A stretch of 64,000 bases of DNA, taken from positions 17,831-81,830 of the forward strand of contig JAAYVI010000029.1 of NCBI GenBank assembly GCA_012517235.1. Direction: 5' to 3'. The stretch comes from Elusimicrobiota bacterium (GTDB lineage: Bacteria > Elusimicrobiota > Elusimicrobia > Elusimicrobiales > UBA9959). The notes beneath the pieces were generated by a model. That model was not told the origin of the DNA. It did no database searches and was given only the letters and a program-made list of their open reading frames with translations. Position 1 is the first letter of the stretch; every line of letters starts with the position of its first letter. Both the position numbers and the translations under genes were made by a program. Positions 54,999 through 64,000 of the stretch are shown in pieces.

Positions 54999-56771
54999 AT
55001 GAGCGAAAAGGGTTTTCAAATAAATATTTCCAAGCGTTTGGGCGAAACGATAGTCGCCAGCGGTATTATAAATTCCGCTCAGCTTTCGGAAGCTCTTGAG
55101 ATACAAAAACAGACCGGCGTGAAACTCGGCCAAATTTTAATAGAAAAAAAATACATGACGGAAAAACAACTGCTTGAATTTTTAAGCAAGCAGTTTTCAT
55201 TGGAATTTGTAGAAATTTCGAAAATGGAATTGCCGGCGGATGCGATAAAAGCCATACCGGAAAGCGTAGCCAGAAGATATAGGCTTATAGGCATACATAA
55301 AGATGCCGGATATATAAAAGTGGCCATGGAAGACCCTCTCAATATAGTCGTTTTGGACGATCTTAAAATGATGACCGGATTGGACATTAAGCCTGTATTC
55401 GCCGCGGAAAAAGATATTTTTGAAGCCATAGACAGATATTACGGGGCAAAAAACTCCCAGGAAGCTCTTAACGAAATATTGAAAAAGACGAATATGGAAG
55501 AAAATGCGGCGGATTTGGCCGTGGTCGACGAAAAGTCTTCGGACAAAGAAGACGACATAATTTCTCTTGAAGGGAAAGGCGAGGCGGCCCCCATAGTTAA
55601 AATGGTTAACTTAATAATCTCTTCCGCAATAAAATCTCATGCTTCGGACATACACATAGAACCCAGTTATAAGGAGACAAGAGTAAGGTTTAGAATAGAC
55701 GGCGTGCTTCACGCCCAGCCCGCTCCGCCGAAGAAATTTCATAATGCGATAATAAGCAGAATAAAGATAATGGCCAATCTGGACATATCCGAGAGAAGGA
55801 TTCCTCAGGACGGCAGAACCAAGCTTAAAATAGACGATAAAGAAATAGATTTGAGAATATCCATATTGCCTTGCGGCCCGGGCGAAAAGGTATGTATGAG
55901 AATACTGGACTCTTCGGGGCTTAAACTCAAACTTGACGATTTGGGTTTCGAACCGGAAAATCTGGCCATATTTTCAAAATGTATAAAAGCTCCTCACGGT
56001 ATAAACCTTATAACGGGTCCTACGGGTTCGGGAAAATCGACTACGCTTTATTCGGCTCTTTCCACGCTTAACGGTCCCGACGTAAATATTTCCACCATAG
56101 AAGATCCGATAGAATATAATTTGGAGGGCATAAATCAGGTCGGAGTAAACAGCGAGGTAGGGCTTACTTTTGCCGCGGGATTAAGGTCTTTCTTAAGACA
56201 AGATCCCGACATAATAATGGTGGGGGAAATAAGAGATTTTGAAACAATGTCAATAGCCATTAACGCCGCTATGACGGGACATTTGGTTTTTTCCACGCTT
56301 CACACCAACGACGCGCCGGGCGCGATAACGAGAATAGGGATGATGGGAATAGAGCCTTTTTTGACATCGTCGACTTTGCTTATGGTGGTGGCTCAAAGAC
56401 TTGTGAGAAGCGTTTGTAAAAACTGCAAAGAGTCTTACGAAATAAAACCGGAACTCCTTACGGGAATGGGTGTAAGCAGGCAGCTTTTGGAAAAGAATAT
56501 GAAGGACGGAAAATTGTTTCTTTACAGAGGAAGAGGCTGCGAAAAATGCGCAAAAACCGGATATAAAGGCAGAGTAGGAATACATGAAATACTCGAGGTT
56601 AACGATTCCATACGCCGTTTGATAATAGAAAAAGCGGACGCTTCTAAAATTAAAGAAGACGCGAAAAAAAACGGTATGATAACTCTTAGAGAGTCGGCGG
56701 TTAGAAAAATGCTCGGAGGACTTACGACAATAGAAGAGGTCATAAGAGTTACGGGATCCGACGTGGATTGA
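54999..56771 (+). CDS. pilB: type IV pilus assembly ATPase PilB/GspE
   Basis: LGETIVASGIINSAQLSEAL; GPTGSGKSTTLYSAL; TIEDPIEYNLEGINQVGVNSEVGLTFAAGLRSFLRQDPDIIMVGEIRD. Confidence 0.96.
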   Translation: MSEKGFQINISKRLGETIVASGIINSAQLSEALEIQKQTGVKLGQILIEKKYMTEKQLLEFLSKQFSLEFVEISKMELPADAIKAIPESVARRYRLIGIHKDAGYIKVAMEDPLNIVVLDDLKMMTGLDIKPVFAAEKDIFEAIDRYYGAKNSQEALNEILKKTNMEENAADLAVVDEKSSDKEDDIISLEGKGEAAPIVKMVNLIISSAIKSHASDIHIEPSYKETRVRFRIDGVLHAQPAPPKKFHNAIISRIKIMANLDISERRIPQDGRTKLKIDDKEIDLRISILPCGPGEKVCMRILDSSGLKLKLDDLGFEPENLAIFSKCIKAPHGINLITGPTGSGKSTTLYSALSTLNGPDVNISTIEDPIEYNLEGINQVGVNSEVGLTFAAGLRSFLRQDPDIIMVGEIRDFETMSIAINAAMTGHLVFSTLHTNDAPGAITRIGMMGIEPFLTSSTLLMVVAQRLVRSVCKNCKESYEIKPELLTGMGVSRQLLEKNMKDGKLFLYRGRGCEKCAKTGYKGRVGIHEILEVNDSIRRLIIEKADASKIKEDAKKNGMITLRESAVRKMLGGLTTIEEVIRVTGSDVD

Positions 56772-56833
56772 TTAATTTTCTTTAAAATTATATTATTATA
56801 TAATCGAAAGAGTTGTTTTTAGAGAGGTGCCAT

Positions 56834-57910
56834 ATGGTTACGATGAGCGAATTGTTTATAATGATGCATGAGAAAAACGCATCGGATATTCATTTGACGG
56901 CCGGCGCTCCTCCCATGATGAGAATAGACGGAGAATTGGCGCCCACTCCTTTCGAAAAACTTACTCCGGAAATGTGCCAGACGCTCGTTTTTTCCTTAAT
57001 GACCGACGCGCAGAGACAGAGATTCGAAGCCACAAACGAACTCGATTTTGCCTTCGGCATAAAAGGCATAGGCAGATTGAGAATGAACGTTTACAGACAA
57101 AGAGGCGTGATAGGCGCGGCTATAAGATCCATTCCCAGCAAATATAAGACTTTCGACGAATTAAACCTTCCGGCGGTTACTTATGAATTAATGAAACTTA
57201 CCAAAGGCTTAATTCTCGTTACCGGTCCCACGGGCTCCGGTAAATCTACGACTTTGGCTTCGATGATAGACTATTTGAACGAAAACAGAAATTATCACAT
57301 AGTAACCGTGGAAGATCCCATAGAATACGTGCATAGCCATAAGAAAAGCATAGTAAATCAAAGAGAGGTTGGCGCAGATACCGAAAGCTTTGGACAAGCT
57401 TTAAGACATGTTTTAAGACAAGACCCCAATGTAATACTCATAGGCGAAATGAGAGATTTGGAAACTATAAGCGCGGCCTTGAACATAGCCGAAACCGGAC
57501 ACTTGGTTTTTGCCACATTGCATACTTCCGACGCGGCTCAGACCATAAACAGAATAATAGACGTGTTTCCTCCTCATCAGCAGGAGCAGATAAGGGTACA
57601 GCTTTCCTTCGTTCTTCAATCGGTATTTTCTCAGCAGCTGGTTACGGCGGCTTCCGGCACGGGACGCGTTCTTGCCTGCGAAATATTAATAGTTAATTCC
57701 GCGGTTAGAAATTTGATAAGAGAGCAGAAAATAGAACAAATAAACACCGTAATACAAACCGGCGGAAAATACGGCATGATAACCATGAATCAAGCTCTTG
57801 TCGATTTGTACAGAAAACAGAAAATAACGTATCAAGAAGCGGTTAACCGCTCGACCGACCCGGAAGATTTGAAAAAACTATTACAAAAATCGCTTTCGGT
57901 AAGCAATTGA
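56834..57910 (+). CDS. pilT: type IV pilus retraction ATPase PilT
   Basis: ASDIHLTAGAPPMMRIDGEL; GPTGSGKSTTLASMIDY; VEDPIEYVHSHKKSIVNQREVGADT; start moved to ATG at 56834. Confidence 0.96.
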   Translation: MVTMSELFIMMHEKNASDIHLTAGAPPMMRIDGELAPTPFEKLTPEMCQTLVFSLMTDAQRQRFEATNELDFAFGIKGIGRLRMNVYRQRGVIGAAIRSIPSKYKTFDELNLPAVTYELMKLTKGLILVTGPTGSGKSTTLASMIDYLNENRNYHIVTVEDPIEYVHSHKKSIVNQREVGADTESFGQALRHVLRQDPNVILIGEMRDLETISAALNIAETGHLVFATLHTSDAAQTINRIIDVFPPHQQEQIRVQLSFVLQSVFSQQLVTAASGTGRVLACEILIVNSAVRNLIREQKIEQINTVIQTGGKYGMITMNQALVDLYRKQKITYQEAVNRSTDPEDLKKLLQKSLSVSN

Positions 57911-57911
57911 T

Positions 57912-59111
57912 ATGCTCTTTGCCTATAAGGTAAAAGATCCGGCTGGTAAGCTTTTGGAGGGAGAGGTTGAAGCTCAAGACGAAAAAGCCGCTTCCGCCAA
58001 GCTTAGGGCTCAGCGTTTTACCGTTCTCAGCATAGAAAAAACCAAGGCAAAGAAAAAGAAGAAAGGCAAAGTAAGCTCAAAAGAAATAGTTATTTTTTCC
58101 AGACAACTTTCCACATTGGTTTCCAGCGGAGTCCCTATCGTTCAGGGGCTGAGTATTTTGGAATCTCAAGCCGAAACTCCGGCTTTCGCTTCGGTAATAG
58201 CGAATATAAGAACAGACATAGAAGGCGGACTTTCGATTTCCGAAGCGATGAAAAAACATCCGAAGGTATTTTCCGAACTTTATGTTTCGATGATAAAAGC
58301 TGGGGAAACAGGAGGCATACTCGATACTATTTTGGAAAGGCTTTCGTCTTATTTGGAATCTTCCGAAGCTCTAAAAGCAAAAGTAAAAAGCGCGATGATG
58401 TATCCCGCCGTAGTAGGAGGAGTGGCGGCGGCCATAACCGTTTTTTTAATAATTTTCGTTATACCTATTTTTAAAGGAATTTTCGCAAGTTTCGGCGCGG
58501 AACTTCCTTTCTTAACAAGAATAGTAATAGGCGCTTCGGATTTTGTCAGAGGAAATATAATCTACATACTTATTGTCTTGGGCGGAACTTTTTACGGTGC
58601 AAAAAAATATCTTCAAAGCGAAAAAGGAAGACGAAAATTCGACGAAGTTTCTCTTAATCTCCCGGTTTTCGGAATACTTCTTAAAAAGGTAGCCATAGCC
58701 AAGTTTTCAAGAACTTTGGGTACCCTGATAAAATCTGGAGTGCCGATACTTCAAGGACTAGAAACCGTAGCTAAAACGGCCGGAAATAAAATTATAGAAG
58801 AAGCCATAATGAAAAGCCGCGATTCCATAAAAGAGGGCGGCCGATTGGCAGAACCCTTAAAAAAATCCAATCTTTTCCCGCAGATGGTAGTTCAAATGAT
58901 AGGAGTTGGAGAAGAAACTGGAAGTTTGGATACCATGCTTATAAAAATAGCCGATTTCTACGATCAAGAAGTCGATACGGCCGTAAAAGGGCTGACTTCT
59001 ATGATAGAACCTCTCATAATGGTCTTCATGGGCTTGGTCATAGGTTTTATAGTGATAGCCATGTTTATGCCTATGTTCGAACTCGGAGACCTGGCATCAA
59101 AAGCAAATTAA
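57912..59111 (+). CDS. pilC: type IV pilus inner-membrane protein PilC/GspF
   Basis: FSRQLSTLVSSGVPIVQGLSILE; FSRTLGTLIKSGVPILQGLETVA; GEETGSLDTMLIKIADFYDQEVDTAV. Confidence 0.95.
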   Translation: MLFAYKVKDPAGKLLEGEVEAQDEKAASAKLRAQRFTVLSIEKTKAKKKKKGKVSSKEIVIFSRQLSTLVSSGVPIVQGLSILESQAETPAFASVIANIRTDIEGGLSISEAMKKHPKVFSELYVSMIKAGETGGILDTILERLSSYLESSEALKAKVKSAMMYPAVVGGVAAAITVFLIIFVIPIFKGIFASFGAELPFLTRIVIGASDFVRGNIIYILIVLGGTFYGAKKYLQSEKGRRKFDEVSLNLPVFGILLKKVAIAKFSRTLGTLIKSGVPILQGLETVAKTAGNKIIEEAIMKSRDSIKEGGRLAEPLKKSNLFPQMVVQMIGVGEETGSLDTMLIKIADFYDQEVDTAVKGLTSMIEPLIMVFMGLVIGFIVIAMFMPMFELGDLASKAN

Positions 59112-59296
59112 AAAAACATATCGAGACTTACGATTAAATAATTGGACGATTATAAAGTCGGAAGATTAGGGTATGGGTATATCAAAATAGATGTATGGAT
59201 GTATAGATGTGTGGATGTGTAGCAAGAAATGCCAGCCTGCGTGTTCTAACCAAAAAACTTAATACGAGAAATACAGAGACCATACTCGTATATAAA

Positions 59297-59406
59297 AGCT
59301 TTCGGCGGTTTTGAAGACGGCCCGTAGCGGAAGGGGGGCCCGATTTATCGGGGGAAACCGACGGGACTGGTTTCCTAATCGGGACGACGAAAAATTGCCG
59401 AAAGCT
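59297..59406 (+). repeat. 110-bp dispersed structured repeat, copy 2
   Basis: AGCTTTCGGC...GCCGAAAGCT termini; internal CCCGATTTATCGGG and GGAAACC...GGTTTCC hairpins; about 96% identical by eye to copy 1. Confidence 0.9.
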
Positions 59407-59539
59407 ACGATCTGCCATGACTTTTTAGCGGCGAGAATAGCAAGAAGGTATAGAGGTGTAGCAAAAAAAGATTATAAAATTGAATTATTAGAATAGATAA
59501 TTTTTAAAAAGCAAGTTTATGTTAAAATTAAGGCGATTT

Positions 59540-59848
59540 TTATCTTTTTTGGGATTTTATTTTTTCTTTTTTTAAAAGTCTTATTTTGGCTTTTATGCCT
59601 CCGGGCCCCGAGTATCCTCCCAGAGAACCGTCGCTTCGTATTACCCTGTGGCAGGGCACAAAAGGAGCAAAAGGATTTTTTTTAAGCGCCAAAGCCACCG
59701 CTCTTGCGGAATTCGGCCGTCCTATTTTTTCGGCCAGCCATTTATAGCTTCTTGTTTCTCCGTAAGGTATTTTTAAAGCCGCCATCCATACCTTCGCGTA
59801 AAAAGCGGGATATTTTTTGATTTCTTTTTTTAGTTTTTTTAACGTCAT
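59540..59848 (-). CDS. O6-alkylguanine-DNA alkyltransferase domain protein (Ogt/MGMT family)
   Basis: VWMAALKIPYGETRSYKWLAEKIGRPNSARAVALALKKNPFAPFVPCHRVIRSDGSLGGYSGPGGIKAK (PCHRV active site). Confidence 0.93.
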   Translation of the reverse strand: MTLKKLKKEIKKYPAFYAKVWMAALKIPYGETRSYKWLAEKIGRPNSARAVALALKKNPFAPFVPCHRVIRSDGSLGGYSGPGGIKAKIRLLKKEKIKSQKR

Positions 59849-61137
59849 AAAAAATTTTTATTTCTCAGCTTTCTATGGTATGAAACCGCAAAACGATGCG
59901 CTTCGTCTCTCATCTTTCTTAATAGAAGTATTTCGCCGGAATCTTGATTTAGTCTTATAGGATCTTCTTTCCCTATAATATATACTTCTTCCATCCTTTT
60001 TGCCAGCGAAATAATATCCGTTTCTATTTGCGATTCTCTCAAAGCCTGGGCCGCTTTTTTAAGCTGTATTTTTCCGCCGTCTATAAGCAGTAAATCGGGA
60101 GCGGGTTCTCCTTGTCTTTTTATTTGATTAAGCCTTCTCGATACCGCTTCCTTTATCATCTCAAAATCGTCGCCTCCGAAATTTTTAGGCGAAAATCTTA
60201 TTTTAAACTTACGGTAATGGGAGCGGTTTTTCTCTCCTTTTATAAAACATACGCAAGAAGCCGCCGCTTGCCTTGAAAAAAGCTGAGATATGTCGAAAAC
60301 TTCTATGTGAAGAGGAACTTTTTTTAAAAATAATTTTTCCTTCATAGAAATGAAAACATCGGAATTTTCAAGAGATTTTACGTTTATTTCTTCTATCCTT
60401 ACGTTTTCGGACATATGTCTTATGGCGTTTATGCAGTCTCTGGCTTCGGCGGCTTTTTCATATTCTTTTTTTTGAGAATATAAATTCATTTCTTTTCGCA
60501 GTTCTTTAAGAATTTGAGAGTAATTCCCTTTTAAAGCTTTTTTCGTTCTTAAAACCAATACCCGGTATTTTTTTATGTCTATTTTGTTTTTATCGCACGG
60601 TGCCGGGCATTGACCGGTATGATAATATAAACAAGACAGCATTTTATTTTTAGGCAAAGGCTCGGAAAGAGAAAAATTCCAGGAACATTTTCTTAATTTT
60701 ATAATGCCTTCTTTTTCGAGCCTGTAAACCATTTTTTTTACTATTTCCGATTTCGGAAAAGGTCCGAAATAGTAGGCTTTGTCCTTTTCTTTCCTTCTGG
60801 TAAATTCCAATCGCGGGAAATCTTCCCGGGTTATTTTTATCATTTGATATTCTTTGCCGTCTTTCCAAAGTTTGTTAAAAAAAGGATTGAATTTCCTTAT
60901 AAAACGCCTTTCTAAAATCAAAGCTTCTCTTTCGCTTAAACACGGGATATACTCTATTTTTTTTGCGCTTATTTTTATCGAAGAAGTTTTCCATGTTTTT
61001 TCCGCGGCGGCTGAGAAATAAGAAGAAATTCTATTTTTTAAATTTACGGCTTTGCCCACATATATTACCGAGCCTTCGGAATCTTTGAAAATATAAACTC
61101 CGGGATTTTGCGGAAGTCTTTCGAGTTTTTCTTTCAT
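59845..61137 (-). CDS. uvrC: UvrC-like excinuclease lacking C-terminal (HhH)2
   Basis: LPQNPGVYIFKDSEGSVIYVGKAVNLKNRISSYF (GIY-YIG); UVR motif; IEVFDISQ...LLLIDGGK...MRDEAHRFAVSYHRKLRNKNFL then stop. Confidence 0.9.
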   Translation of the reverse strand: MKEKLERLPQNPGVYIFKDSEGSVIYVGKAVNLKNRISSYFSAAAEKTWKTSSIKISAKKIEYIPCLSEREALILERRFIRKFNPFFNKLWKDGKEYQMIKITREDFPRLEFTRRKEKDKAYYFGPFPKSEIVKKMVYRLEKEGIIKLRKCSWNFSLSEPLPKNKMLSCLYYHTGQCPAPCDKNKIDIKKYRVLVLRTKKALKGNYSQILKELRKEMNLYSQKKEYEKAAEARDCINAIRHMSENVRIEEINVKSLENSDVFISMKEKLFLKKVPLHIEVFDISQLFSRQAAASCVCFIKGEKNRSHYRKFKIRFSPKNFGGDDFEMIKEAVSRRLNQIKRQGEPAPDLLLIDGGKIQLKKAAQALRESQIETDIISLAKRMEEVYIIGKEDPIRLNQDSGEILLLRKMRDEAHRFAVSYHRKLRNKNFL

Positions 61138-62588
61138 TTTTTCTCTTTTAAAAATATTTTAGAAAAAAAAGCGTATAATATCGCCGCCAAAAGAACGGAT
61201 ATCAAAATATGAGCGCCAAATTTTAAAGAATATTCGGCTAAAAAACATGCCGCGGCCGACAATAAGCAAGACTTTAAACAAAAAATAAACAACTCCGAAG
61301 ATTCTTCGAATATAAATTCTTTTTTATCTAAGAATACCGCGAAAAATCCCGCGGTTGAAACCGCCAGAGAAGCGTATGCCGAAATCGCCCGGGTATTTGA
61401 AAATAAAAAAGCCGCGGCCGAAATTAAAAGAAGAGAAGAGGCAAGGAAAGCAAAAGCTTTTCTGCTTTTACCGCAAGCGTAAAAATATGAAATTAAGATT
61501 TTGTCGGCGGATATGAAAGGCAAAGCGGAAGCGAATATTTTTAGATATAGAACAGTGATCGCAATATCTTTTTGTTCGTAAGCTCCTCTTTTAAAAAGAA
61601 AAGAAGATATGGGTTCGGCCATAATCATAAGTCCCATAGCCGCCGGTATTGTCCATAAAAAAGAAATTTTTAAAGCTTTTAGAGCCGATTTATTTCTTTC
61701 TTTGATATTGCCTTTGGAGGAATGTTCGGCTATCTCGCAAGCCGCGGCGGCCGCGGCGGGGGAAGAAGACAAAGAAAGGGGAAATTGGGCGAGCCTCGAT
61801 GCGTTATATACGGCGGTTAAAGCTCCGGCTTGTTCGAAAGAGGAAAAAAACATGGTTATAGTAAAAATAAAGTAATCGTAATTTGAAGGAATTAAGGAAA
61901 AGAAAGATACGGCCGTTTTTTTTATATATTCCAAAGAAAGATTAAATGAAATTCGCGGCGTTTCTCCGTTTTTTTTGAGAATATAAGAGAAAAGAAAAAA
62001 TTGAATAAAAGAAGAAATTGTTCCCGCCGACGCAGCAAGATAGCATGCCGTTGTAATTTCTTTATTTTTAAACATAAGTATGGAAAATATTACCGAAGAT
62101 GAAAAAAACAAATGTATGAGAGCGGGATAGGCGAATATTCCCTTGGAATTTAAAAAAACTTGCCATACCGAAAAAAGCAGTATGAATATTATTTGAGGCG
62201 ACATAATGGCCAAAATAAATAAAAAAGAGTCTGAAAAGTCTTTTCGGACCGGCGGAAATAATAGAAAATAAAGCAGATATGCGGCCACAATAAACGCGCA
62301 GAATATAAATCCTATGAAAGCGGCCGCGGAAGCGTATAGGGCCTTTGAATTTTCTTTGTTTGCTTCGGAAAAAACGGAAAAAGCCAGAGCCGCATTTAAA
62401 TTCCCCTCCGCGGCCGTCTTTCTAAAAAAGGTTATTATTCTCAAGGCCGAATAATATGCGTCCGTTGCTGCGGATGCTCCGAAAAACCATGCGAAAAGAG
62501 CGTCGCGCGCATATCCCAAAGATTTTGAAATCAAAGATATTACGGCCAGAACGGCGGAATTTTTAAAAATAGTTGATTTTTCGCTCAT
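61134..62588 (-). CDS. murJ: lipid II flippase MurJ/MviN
   Basis: SLISKSLGYARDALFAWFFGASAATDAYYSALRI; multi-TM MOP-family protein. Confidence 0.92.
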   Translation of the reverse strand: MSEKSTIFKNSAVLAVISLISKSLGYARDALFAWFFGASAATDAYYSALRIITFFRKTAAEGNLNAALAFSVFSEANKENSKALYASAAAFIGFIFCAFIVAAYLLYFLLFPPVRKDFSDSFLFILAIMSPQIIFILLFSVWQVFLNSKGIFAYPALIHLFFSSSVIFSILMFKNKEITTACYLAASAGTISSFIQFFLFSYILKKNGETPRISFNLSLEYIKKTAVSFFSLIPSNYDYFIFTITMFFSSFEQAGALTAVYNASRLAQFPLSLSSSPAAAAAACEIAEHSSKGNIKERNKSALKALKISFLWTIPAAMGLMIMAEPISSFLFKRGAYEQKDIAITVLYLKIFASALPFISADKILISYFYACGKSRKAFAFLASSLLLISAAAFLFSNTRAISAYASLAVSTAGFFAVFLDKKEFIFEESSELFIFCLKSCLLSAAACFLAEYSLKFGAHILISVLLAAILYAFFSKIFLKEKK

Positions 62589-62610
62589 AAAATAATAAAC
62601 TATACTTACT

Positions 62611-62898
62611 ATGGCAAAACTTAAAACAGGCAGACATACCAGCGCGATAAAGGCCGTAAGGCAGGCGGAGAGAAGAGCCGCCGTAAATCGCGGAATAAAA
62701 GTCAGGATTCACGATAAAATAAAAAATTTCAAGAAACTGCTTTCCGCAAAAGACCTTGAGAATGCGTCCAAAATGCTTCCTCAGCTTTCTTCCATGCTGG
62801 ACAAAGCCGCCAAAAAAGGCACTTTGCATTATAAAAACGCTTCAAGGAACAAAGCCAGGCTCGCTTATATGTACAAAAAAGCCGCCTCGGGCAAATAA
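62611..62898 (+). CDS. rpsT: 30S ribosomal protein S20
   Basis: MAKLKTGRHTSAIKAVRQAERRAAVNRGIKVRIHDKIKNF...LHYKNASRNKARL. Confidence 0.95.
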   Translation: MAKLKTGRHTSAIKAVRQAERRAAVNRGIKVRIHDKIKNFKKLLSAKDLENASKMLPQLSSMLDKAAKKGTLHYKNASRNKARLAYMYKKAASGK

Positions 62899-62918
62899 CG
62901 GCTTATATTCGCATAAAG

Positions 62919-62939
62919 GCCTCCCTTTTTAAGGGAGGC
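62919..62939. terminator. Rho-independent terminator
   Basis: GCCTCCCTT-TTT-AAGGGAGGC followed by TTTTTTTT. Confidence 0.92.
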
Positions 62940-62951
62940 TTTTTTTTGTGT

Positions 62952-63962
62952 TCAAAGAGCTTTTTTTAATTCGTAAGCTATATTTTTTATGAGTATTTTC
63001 GGATCTCTTCCCGAAGATGTTTTAAGAAGATTTTCCGCTTCCGCGCATCGTTTTAACAGTTTTTCGGCTTTTTGCGAAGAGATACGTCCGTAAGAGTTAA
63101 ACGCTTTTAATTCTCTGTAAAATATTCCCATAGAATAGGCCGTTTTAAAATCTCCCGATAGCCCCTGTTCTTTAAGTACCGACATTTTGAATAGTTTTTC
63201 CGCGGCGGCCGAAAATACGGATATGACGGCCATAGGTTCGGTATTAGAGTCTAAAAGATTTTTAGTTATCTCCTCGAGTTTTTGAATATCTTTTGATATT
63301 ACCGCGTCTATTATTTCGTAAGGGTTTTCCTCTTTTTGAACCGCGCAGCATTCTTTAATATCTTCTTTTTTGGCTTCTTCTTTGCCTTTTAGATAAAAAG
63401 ATATTTTTTCTATTTCGTTTTCAAGTACGGCGCTTTCTCCTCCGGTCAAAGAATATAGAAATTGCGCGTTTTCGGAATTTATATAAATTTTCTTTTCTTT
63501 AAATTTTTCTTTTATAAATTCTGCGGCTTCTCTTTCTTCCATCTCTTCGAAAGCGCAATGAGTCAAAGAAGATTTTTCGAGAAGTCCGAAAGCGGTATCT
63601 TCTTTTTTAAGACTTTCGTCGTATAAAATTATAAGACAAAGAAAATCCGGAGAATTTTCGCAGTATGAAAAAAGCTCTTTTAGCTTTTCCGATTTAAGCT
63701 TTTCGGCCCTTTTTAAAACCGCTATTTTTTTAGACGCTTTCATCGGGGGGCTGTCGCAATCCAAAAGAAAGTCTCCGAGAGTTTTAGAATCCGCTTCTTT
63801 TTTGAAAAAATCAAAAGGATTGTCTTTATAATCTTTTAAATTTTCAAAAACGGAAATAAGTTTTATTTTTCTGAGATAATCGGGCCCGGAAAAAAAATAT
63901 ACTTTATCCGTATTTAAAGAAGAGAAAGAAACGGATAAATTTTTTATCGTTTCGTTTTTCAT
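62952..63962 (-). CDS. holA: DNA polymerase III delta subunit
   Basis: VYFFSGPDYLRKIKLISVFENL; IILYDESLKKED; LTGGESAVLENEIEKISFYLKG; position next to rpsT. Confidence 0.85.
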   Translation of the reverse strand: MKNETIKNLSVSFSSLNTDKVYFFSGPDYLRKIKLISVFENLKDYKDNPFDFFKKEADSKTLGDFLLDCDSPPMKASKKIAVLKRAEKLKSEKLKELFSYCENSPDFLCLIILYDESLKKEDTAFGLLEKSSLTHCAFEEMEEREAAEFIKEKFKEKKIYINSENAQFLYSLTGGESAVLENEIEKISFYLKGKEEAKKEDIKECCAVQKEENPYEIIDAVISKDIQKLEEITKNLLDSNTEPMAVISVFSAAAEKLFKMSVLKEQGLSGDFKTAYSMGIFYRELKAFNSYGRISSQKAEKLLKRCAEAENLLKTSSGRDPKILIKNIAYELKKAL

Positions 63963-64000
63963 GGATTTGCTGCCGCGGGTTCCGGAACTTTTTTTTCGGA

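Overview
The window is AT-rich bacterial DNA and almost fully coding, perhaps from an Elusimicrobiota-like organism (taxon is a weak guess). The standout is about 30 kb (13005-43478). It holds a His-Xaa-Ser repeat peptide gene (HxsA-like, 18 consecutive H-x-S units, C-terminal GGWC) with HxsB-, HxsC- and HxsD-like genes, within a cluster of 13 radical SAM proteins, all with CxxxCxxC. Of the 13, three are HxsB-like, seven are HxsC-like with a shared PxC...CxxCx5CxG tail, one is HemN/HemW-like and two are others. The cluster is split by a complete minus-strand shikimate operon (DAHP synthase, AroB, AroQ, AroE, AroK, AroA, AroC) that ends in chorismate mutase, i.e. at prephenate. Next to it lie two consecutive U32 proteins resembling a UbiU/UbiV pair and a dikinase-like His-swivel phosphotransferase. 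The cluster also encodes a Dph6-like PP-loop ATPase, an A24-type prepilin peptidase-like protein, a SufS-like cysteine desulfurase and a tetrapyrrole-methylase-fold methyltransferase. My main hypothesis is an expanded Hxs-type RiPP pathway with a dedicated prephenate-dependent, O2-independent hydroxylation step. Flanking regions carry an M16 peptidase pair, an opine/hydroxyproline-type oxidase pair, glycan genes, a YgeY/YgeW/carbamate kinase block, GltX, type IV pilus genes pilB/T/C, a UvrC lacking its (HhH)2 tail, MurJ, S20 and HolA. Non-coding highlights are tRNA-Gly(GCC) with a tandem array of its 3' end, and a 110-bp structured repeat present in two inverted copies. Family calls are by eye from the translations; no database search was run.
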